Assembly (NCBI GenBank): GCA_918026815.1
Contig: CAKJVC010000006.1
Location: 1,364,001 to 1,428,000, forward strand
Source: Chalara sp. BL73
Taxonomy: Eukaryota > Ascomycota > Leotiomycetes > Helotiales
Length of the DNA stretch: 64,000 bases
Direction: 5' to 3'
The translations under genes and the position numbers were made by a program. The notes beneath the pieces were generated by a model, which was not told the origin of the DNA, searched no databases, and saw nothing but the letters and a program-made list of their open reading frames with translations. Positions within the stretch are counted from its first letter, which is position 1; the number at the start of each line of letters is the position of its first letter. Below, piece by piece: positions 57,555 to 64,000 of the stretch.

Positions 57555-58366
57555 TTAACTCACAGGCCCAAGCTCGCTCATCTTTTCAAGAGCTTTCTTC
57601 CTATCCCATCCACCTCCCTCTCCATCACCCGGCCACCCGGCCTCAACCATCACCTGCTTTAGCTTCTCGTCAATATCCTCAAACCCATTACCAACCTCCC
57701 AAACATCTGTCGGCCCATACGGATGCGGCATCCACTCTAAATCAAGAAACTTCTTCTTTAAGTGCTGAAAGAGTCCCTCTATTCCCCATGTTGAAGCAGT
57801 TAAGTACCACTCTGGCCCATCAGGATCGACATGCCCGGGCACCAAATCTAGGGCGTCTTCCTCATCTATAATCTCTCCGTCCGCGCCACCCCACATCGCG
57901 ACCCCACGCTGCGTGTCGATCAAGATATAGTACGAGTCGTCTTTGCCCGTTGCGAGAGCTGCGATGTGCGGTGGCAAGTCTTTGTCCATGGGACGGAGCA
58001 AAAAAGCGTGATCTTCCATCATCTTATTCACCTGCATATGAATAAGTCAACTTATTACCCCCCGGCAATCCAACCTCTACTCACATTCTTAACATTGTTC
58101 CACGGGATAGGCCACGTGACGCGTGCGAGACAAAATTGATCATCCCAAAGCCTCTGATCGAAGTATGGAATACGTTTCAGAAGCTCGATGACTTGCTTGT
58201 CTTTCTGGAAAGGGATGGATTCGGTTGTGACTTGGGGCCAGCCTTCGGGCGGGGGCCGAACAAGAATCCCAGGCGGGAGGTACAGCCGTTCGAGGAAATC
58301 GTAATACGAGGTGATAGCGCGCACAGCAGCGGCATGGTGGTATGTTGGTTTGATGTTTGTGACCAT
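57555..58366 (-). CDS. Conserved-looking hypothetical protein, two exons
   Basis: Exons 58366-58085 and 58031-57555; a 53-nt GT-AG intron (phase 0) joins PWNNVKN to VNKMMEDHAF; 252 aa in total. No signal peptide or membrane helix. The body contains YHHAAAVRAITSYYDFLERL, ending in a WPQV element, and a second half with HIAALATGKDDSYYILIDTQ, TQRGVAMWGGADGEIID and GPEWYLTASTWGIEGLFQHL. It looks like a folded cytoplasmic enzyme-like or SMI1/KNR4-like globular protein, but that resemblance is impressionistic. The intact frame and clean splice site indicate a real gene. Function not assigned. Confidence 0.75.
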
Positions 58367-58970
58367 GTTTATTTTCGTTTTTGAAAATGAAAAGAAATTG
58401 CTGGTGTTGTGAGGCTAATTGTTGGAGGGGTGAGATCACAAATTTAGCGGCGTAAATCGATAGATTTTTGCCGAGCGGCAGTGCAGTACGTTACACAATG
58501 TTTCTAAAAATGGCTTTTTCGTAGATTGATCTATTTTTGTCTTTTGTTGTGGTTGAATAAATTCTTTATGCGGCTGAATGTTACGCGCATCGCTAACAGG
58601 CTTATGCCTTAGGGGCCTGAGGCTCGGTAGACTCGGTTTACACAGAGAACCCCTAGGGTAAGGATCACGTGATGGATCATGGATCATGAGTGATCCATGA
58701 TCCCGACTGGATCATAGTTATGCAATAATCCAACTTACGATGGATCCATATAAGTAAATAGCTTTTCTTTAATTAGGAGCTTTGTGCTCAACTTAACATA
58801 GTATTTTAACACCATACTGTTATCGGGATTTTACTTCTTATATGTGATATACTTGCTTCTTTTTAAACTAACAATCCCCGGACCCAGATTTTTTATTTAT
58901 ATCAGTTGTAAGCTGATAAAACCGTAACACTTTAAGCACTTTGTTTTGAAGTACCTGTATCACGTATATT
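58367..58970. other. Region upstream of the Ty3/Gypsy gag, possible 5' LTR
   Basis: Composition changes from mixed to AT-rich at about 58700. The 5' LTR of the element to the right should lie in or near this interval, but with the 3' LTR outside the window its ends cannot be set. It includes the palindrome at 58673-58702. Confidence 0.4.
58673..58702. repeat. Perfect 13-bp inverted repeat with 4-nt loop
   Basis: Arms GGATCATGGATCA and TGATCCATGATCC enclose TGAG. GGATCA-type words recur around it, including at 58660 and 58717. It could be a cruciform, a dimeric binding site or a decayed repeat. Confidence 0.85.
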
Positions 58971-59900
58971 ATGTCGACAACTAGTTCAACTCTACGCACT
59001 TCTAAAAGCTTAGCGCTATCTGAAGCTCTACTACTAATCCTACAACTTATTTATATGCTACAACAAGTCAAGCTACTTAAAGTTCAGGAACCTAAAACTT
59101 TTGACGGCAGTCGACAACATTTTCGCTTATATGTTTTACAATGCAAAATCTACATTCGCATAAATCCGCTATTTTTCGAAAGCTAGAAGCAAATAGTTCT
59201 GTAAGCAGTATTTTTTTTAACAGAAACTGCTTACGACTAGATTTTTACCTATTTGAAAAATTATTTCGTCTACTCGCATAACAAAAAAGAAATTGAAACT
59301 AATCTTATTTTCGACAGCTATAAAAAATACGTCAGCCAACTTACTCGTATATTCAGAAACACAAATAAAGAAATAAAAGCTGAACGAGATATACAAGTCT
59401 GCAAACAACTTACTAGTGTAACGAAGTACACGAAACGTTTTGAGCTGCTAGCAAAAAAAGTGGATTAAAATAATAAAGCTTTTACTGCGCTTTACTATAA
59501 AAGTTTCAAAAAAAATGTTAAAAATAATATTGTCCGGAAAAAACGATTAACTAACTTTACCGCTATAAAAGACAAAGCAATAGAAATTGACACTAAACTG
59601 TATAAGAAACGCATAGAAAAAAAAGAACAGTATTTTTTAAAGTTCAGCAAAAAGCAACACTTTCAGAAACTCCGCTACTACTTACTTATAAAACTAGACG
59701 CGTTTCAAAGCAAGCTTAAACAAAGAAATAGCTTATTTAAAAAAGAAATGCAAAAACGACGCGACAAGAAACTATGTTTCGAGTGTAGTTTTCCGGGCTA
59801 TATAGCCAGTTCGCATCGACAGAAACGACAACTTTAAAAAAAAAAAAAGCAACTAAACAGTACAGGTAAAGAAAAATACAACAAAGCATCTGGCAAAGTT
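58971..59900 (+). pseudogene. gag remnant with damaged zinc knuckle
   Basis: Starts with ATG at 58971. KVQEPKTFDGSRQHFRLYVL is the usual capsid entry of fungal Ty3/Gypsy Gag. A second open piece is at 59253-59468 (VSQLTRIFRNTNKEIKAERD). Near 59775 KLCFECSFPGYIASSHR is a zinc knuckle in which the conserved His reads Tyr and the last Cys is lost. Multiple stops. Confidence 0.85.
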
Positions 59901-60659
59901 TTAGCTGTATTTAAAGCCAAAAAACCAGAAATACCAGAAAAAGAACTAAAACGGCAACAAATCTATATTTAGCATAACGCTACGTGCATTAAGTGTAAAA
60001 TAGAATACAGTGCAACCTAGAAAAACAAGTGCTCCAGTTGTTATTTCGACGAAAATAACGAATAAAAAGAAACCAGCAAAACTATAAAAGAATTTCTATT
60101 CCAGGTAAATAAAGCAGCCATCGAATTAGAATCTAATAAAAATTAAAATGTAAGTTCAGAACTGAACCGGCTTTTAAGAATTTCCGAATCAGAAAAGCGG
60201 ATTTTGCATAAGTCACTATTAAGAATTGATTAGAATAACTTTAAAGCACTTTTTAGAAAGTATACGGTTAACAACACTCTAGCAAAAAAAATTACACTTC
60301 AGCGCAAGCTGGAAATCATTAATAATAAAATCCTTAAAAAAAAAACTAAGCTAGAAAAAATAAAAACAGAACGAAAAGCCAAAAATCGTAGTAAGTAAAA
60401 AGCAATGCTTGCATTAAGCTTTGTCGACGAGTCGAAAAAAAACAATGTAGCACACTATCGACACTTTCAACATAGCATACTTCATTAGACTACATGCTAC
60501 ACGAACTACTGCATATATTATTATAACGCTAAGCAAACAAAATAGTACTCCAAACGAAAACAAATAATATACTTCGAAAATAACAAAAAAGAAAAACCAA
60601 AAAAAGAACTTTGCGCTTTCGGAGAAAAAAAACAATTATTCGTTAAAGTCAAGCTAGAA

Positions 60660-60990
60660 ACATACAACATAACAGCTATAATAAACTTTAAAGCCACTAG
60701 AAACTTCGTATTACCGGACGTAGTAAAACATTTCGGAATATTCACACAAGTCAAAACTAACTTATACACTTTTACAGTAGCTGACGGCACGAATGCATCG
60801 TACCGAAATAAATTTGTAAATATCGAAACATTAAAGCTCAGAATAAACACAAATAACTACATAAAGTAGTTACAACTAAACGTTACTCGAATAAAGCGGC
60901 ATAAAATCATTTTGGAAATGCTATAAATTATAAAGTATAACTCGACGATCAATTGGCAAACAAAACAACTCGTTTTTAACAAATGCTAAT
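60660..60990 (+). pseudogene. Retropepsin-like protease remnant
   Basis: INFKATRNFVLPDVVKHFGI occupies the place of the active-site loop, where family members have Asp-Ser/Cys-Gly; the catalytic Asp reads Asn. TVADGTNASYRNKF and INTNNYIK follow, as in intact elements. Confidence 0.75.
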
Positions 60991-61229
60991 GTGCGGTCAA
61001 GCTTAAGCCGTTAACTATCAAGCTAACAAAAAGCAAAAACTAAAAAGCACACTTAAAAAAACTCGACTAAAGCCCAAAAAAAGTTTGCGCTACTTCTAAA
61101 AAAAAGCCAGATTACTTAAACGAAAAATTACATACTAAAAAAGTGCTTAAAAAGTATAAAAAATTCGAAAAACTGTTTTCGGAAAAACAAAAACTCGCGG
61201 CTTTGCCGGAACACAAGCTATAAAATTAT

Positions 61230-61960
61230 GAAATACTATTAGTCGAAAAAGCGGTGCTTTTTAAAAAACCAATATACTTATTATCCGAAAATGACCTAAA
61301 GACGCTTAAAAAGTTTATCGACTTTAGCTTAAAAAAAAGAATTATCAGAAAGTTAACATTACTAGCAAGAAGTTCGGTGTTATTTGTGCTTAAATCAGAC
61401 AAAACTAAAAAGTTGTGCGTCGACTATCGGAAGTTAAACGACATAACAATCAAAAATCGCTATACACTACTAAAAGCAAACGAGATAAAAAATCGCTTGC
61501 AAAAAGCCAAAATATTTACATAGCTAAACTTACGAAATGCGTACTATAGTATACGAATTAAAAAAAGCGAAAAATAAAAAACAGCTTTCGGAACCCGGTA
61601 CGGACATTATAAGTTTACAGTTATGCTTATAAAACTTACAAATGCTCCAGCTACTTTTCAAAAACTGATTAACAATATCTTTATGCTATTTTTGAACGTT
61701 ACTTGCATATGCTATTTAAATAACATCCTGATTTATTTCAGCCGAGAAAAAGATCATTAGAACGATGTTAAAGCAGTGCTATACGCGTTGCATAATGCTA
61801 ATATAAAACTCAAGCTATCGAAATGTCGATTTGAAGTCAAAAAAGTTATATTTTTAAAATATGTAATTTTTACAAAAAAAATTAAAATAGACCCAGCAAA
61901 AATTAAACTTATCTTAAAATAGAATGCTTTAACTTGTGTCAAAAACGTACAATTATTTGT
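61230..61960 (+). pseudogene. Reverse transcriptase remnant
   Basis: LCVDYRKLNDITIKNRYTLL, then KTAFGTRYGHYKFTV, LTNAPATFQKLINNIF and the catalytic-site box CYLNNILIY, where the YxDD aspartates read Asn. KLSKCRFEVKKVIFLKYVIF and [18 protein letters not shown] complete the domain. In-frame stops occur at several conserved positions. Confidence 0.92.
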
Positions 61961-62084
61961 AGGATTCGCGAATTTCTATCGAAAATTTATTAAAAAATAC
62001 TCGGAATTAGCTATTCCGTTAACTCGACTTACTCGGAAAAACGTGGTTTTCGAGTAAACAACAAAAGTACAAAAAGCGTTCGAC

Positions 62085-62420
62085 AAGTTAAAGCAAGCTT
62101 TTACTACCGCTTCTGTACTTCTCGCTTTCGATACAGAAAAAAAAATTAAAATAAAAACGGATGCATTAAACTACGTTTTAAAAGCTGTACTTAGTTAACT
62201 TAACGCAAAAAAGAAATAGCAATTAACAGCTTATTATTCACAGAAATTTACATTAGCAAAACTCAACTATAAAATATACGACAAAAAACTACTCGCTATC
62301 GTTAATGCATTCCGCGAATAAAGAAAGTACTTAAAAGAATCTAAATACTAAGTACAAATACTAACAAACTACAAAAATCTTATTGTTTTTACTACTACGA
62401 AAAAGTTGAACCGACGCTAA
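62085..62420 (+). pseudogene. RNase H remnant
   Basis: Contains KTDALNYVLKAVLS (the TDAS-type motif), LTAYYSQKFTLAKLNYKIYD and KKLLAIVNAFRE, the conserved order of Ty3/Gypsy RNase H, with stops in between. Confidence 0.88.
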
Positions 62421-62789
62421 GTCAAGTAAGCAAAAAAACTCGTTTTATACAACTTCAGAATTTCATATGTTAAAAAAACAGAAAATGCTAAAGCAAATGC
62501 GTTTAGCAAAAAACCCGAATACTTCTTTAACAAAACATATATTTTGCACGCGGTGCTACAACAAAAAAAAAACTCGTTAGTATTCAACAAAAAAAAACTT
62601 TTTATAGCAACCAAAATAAAACATCGAATAAAAGACTCAGGGTTCATTTAAGCTTACAAAAAAGATTTTATAACTACTAAAGCTTTTAACAAACAAAAGC
62701 AAGAATTTACTATAAACAGCTTAAGAATCTTTTGTTATTACAGGAAAATCTATGTTTTATTTACGCTAAAAACGACTTTTGTAATAAAA

Positions 62790-63590
62790 CAACACGAACT
62801 ACTCGCTTATAAGCATTAAAGGATCGCTAAAACAATAAACAAAATTTCTAAGAAATACTATTTTCTAAAAATAAAGAAACTAGTTACTAAAATAGTTACC
62901 GAATGCGACACGTGTATCCGGAACAAAGCTTTACGCTATGCTTTTTATAAACTAATACAATCGCCGACTATTCCAAACAAACTATAAAAGTCTATCGCAT
63001 AAAACTTCGTAGTAAAACTACTACTTTTTAAACAACCGGTCTCGGAAAAATAGTACGATTCAATATTTGTTATTGTAGAAAAAACCACTAAATACTGCTA
63101 CTTAAAGCTATATTTAAAAAGCAGCACAGCAGAAAATTTAGCCTATACATTTCTTAGAGTCGTAGTTGCGAATTATAGCACTTTTACAAAAATCATATTA
63201 AACAGAAACAAGCTTTTTACATTCAAGTTCTAAACAACGCTTACTGCGCTTATAGGAATAAAAAAAAAGCTATTAACAAGCTTTTATTTACAAACTAATA
63301 AACAAACAAAAAGACTTAACTAAACAATAAAAGCATACTTTAAATGCTATGTGAACTACAAGCAAAACAACTGAGTCGAGCTTTTGTTGCTTGCACAGTT
63401 CGCATACAACAGCGCAATTAATAAAACAACAAAAGTATCGCTATTCTATGCTAACTATAACTACAAGCCAGAAGTATACTATAAACTAAACAAAAATAAA
63501 GCACACTTACAGCTTGCAATAGTCAAAGTCGAACAATTACAAGCACTGCACTCGCAGCTAGCCGAAAACATAGAATTCCTTAACTAAAAA
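62790..63590 (+). pseudogene. Integrase remnant
   Basis: The HHCC zinc-binding region keeps VTECDTCIRNKALR. The core can be followed through YDSIFVIVEKTTKYCYLKLY and a C-terminal part LLLAQFAYNSAINKTTKVSL, then LQALHSQLAENIEFLN. Stops and Asp/Glu losses throughout. Confidence 0.88.
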
Positions 63591-63869
63591 TCTGCGGAGT
63601 ACTACAACCGTAAACATAGTAAAACACTACACTTTAAAAAAAAAAATAAAGTCTATTTTGTCAAAAAGAACATTAAAACAAAAAAACCAAGCGACAAACT
63701 GAATTACAAAAAGCTAAAACCGTTCAAAATCAAACGAGTTGCAAAACTAAATGCATTCGAACTTCACTTTTTTAGAACTATAAATATACACTTAGTATTT
63801 CTCGCTTTACTTTTTGAACTAGCACTAGAAAAAGCACTACTAGCTTCACGCACAGAAATTAAACCAATT

Positions 63870-64000
63870 AACCCAAAAGCTGAATACGAAGTCGAAAAAA
63901 TTTTAGACTGCAAGTATATTAAAAAAAAACTAAAGTATTTGATTAAGTAAATTAATTACTCAGATTCGGAAAACATATAAAAACCAAAAAAAAACTTTAA
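63870..64000 (+). pseudogene. Start of a chromodomain
   Basis: YEVEKILDCKYIKKKLKYLI, followed by a stop where the conserved Trp should be, then INYSDSEN. This is the chromodomain that follows integrase in chromoviruses. Cut by the window edge. Confidence 0.8.

Larger units (their letters stand above)
58971..64000 (+). mobile_element. Degenerate Ty3/Gypsy (chromovirus-type) LTR retrotransposon, runs off right edge
   Basis: Gene order gag, protease, reverse transcriptase, RNase H, integrase, chromodomain can be followed on the plus strand, interrupted by dozens of TAA/TAG stops. Conserved Trp positions are nearly all stops, Asp often reads Asn, and Glu/Gly often read Lys or Ser. Three sampled 60-base rows (61261, 62221, 63481) sum to A85 C32 G16 T47, so the coding strand is A-rich and G-poor. 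Chromodomain after integrase assigns it to the chromoviruses. 3' LTR not in window. Confidence 0.93.

Noticed and set aside
1..64000. CRISPR array, tRNA or rRNA genes
   Set aside because: No regularly spaced repeats, and no cloverleaf B-box type sequence or rRNA-like conserved stretch noticed on reading; a covariance-model scan would be needed to exclude tRNAs fully.
58971..64000. Many short ORFs in the AT-rich right end as independent genes
   Set aside because: They are fragments of one mutated Ty3/Gypsy element in consistent domain order.

Overview
The window reads as nuclear DNA of a filamentous ascomycete (Pezizomycotina). Genes are interrupted by short GT-AG introns of mostly 46-96 nt. 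The families present are typical of that group: a highly reducing PKS, BBE-type oxidases, HET and HeLo proteins, fungal STAND/NLR pieces, a Fot1/pogo element and a mutated Ty3/Gypsy element. A Leotiomycetes origin is a guess from overall flavour only.

Layout. 1-9034: edge of a secondary-metabolite cluster, with the 5' end of a highly reducing polyketide synthase leaving the window at the left edge, a five-exon berberine-bridge-like oxidase and two cytochrome P450s. 9.5-16.6 kb: pseudogene debris (TPR region of an NLR, a CorA tail, a nucleoside-phosphorylase NLR domain) around an intact secreted SGNH hydrolase with VCBS/FG-GAP repeats, plus an orphan gene with one stop. 18.8-20.6 kb: a STAND-type N-terminal-domain protein. 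21.4-23 kb: a small orphan and an alpha/beta hydrolase. 26.3-29.1 kb: a secreted alpha-L-rhamnosidase (GH78-like). 30.8-34.2 kb: a divergent pair, flavin aromatic hydroxylase and VOC/extradiol-type dioxygenase. 35-35.5 kb: an internally inverted aminoglycoside-phosphotransferase-like fragment.

36.5-46.5 kb is the most interesting block. It holds a HET-domain protein, a HeLo-like/pseudokinase protein, and, divergent from the latter across about 420 bp, a large gene that I reassemble from four exons. That gene encodes an active-looking protein kinase joined to a SEL1-like segment, ankyrin-like repeats and four C-terminal membrane helices (about 1376 aa). All three families are linked to fungal non-self recognition or regulated cell death. 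I infer that this may be an undescribed signalling/cell-death module.

46.8-50.4 kb: broken NLR pieces (SesB-type hydrolase plus P-loop; a NACHT-WD-type linker) and a DUF4360-like secreted protein with a frameshift. 52-55 kb: a perfect short MITE with 29-bp TIRs and an 8-bp target duplication, then a complete 1860-bp Fot1/pogo transposon with 60-bp TIRs. The transposon's ORF has one internal stop and carries the palindrome CGTACG eleven times. 57.5-58.4 kb: a two-exon conserved-looking orphan. From about 58.9 kb to the right edge: a heavily mutated Ty3/Gypsy chromovirus-type element (gag, protease, RT, RNase H, integrase, start of chromodomain). Its coding strand is strongly A-rich and G-poor.

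No tRNA, rRNA or CRISPR was recognised. Intron boundaries were placed by eye from splice signals, reading frame and family conservation.
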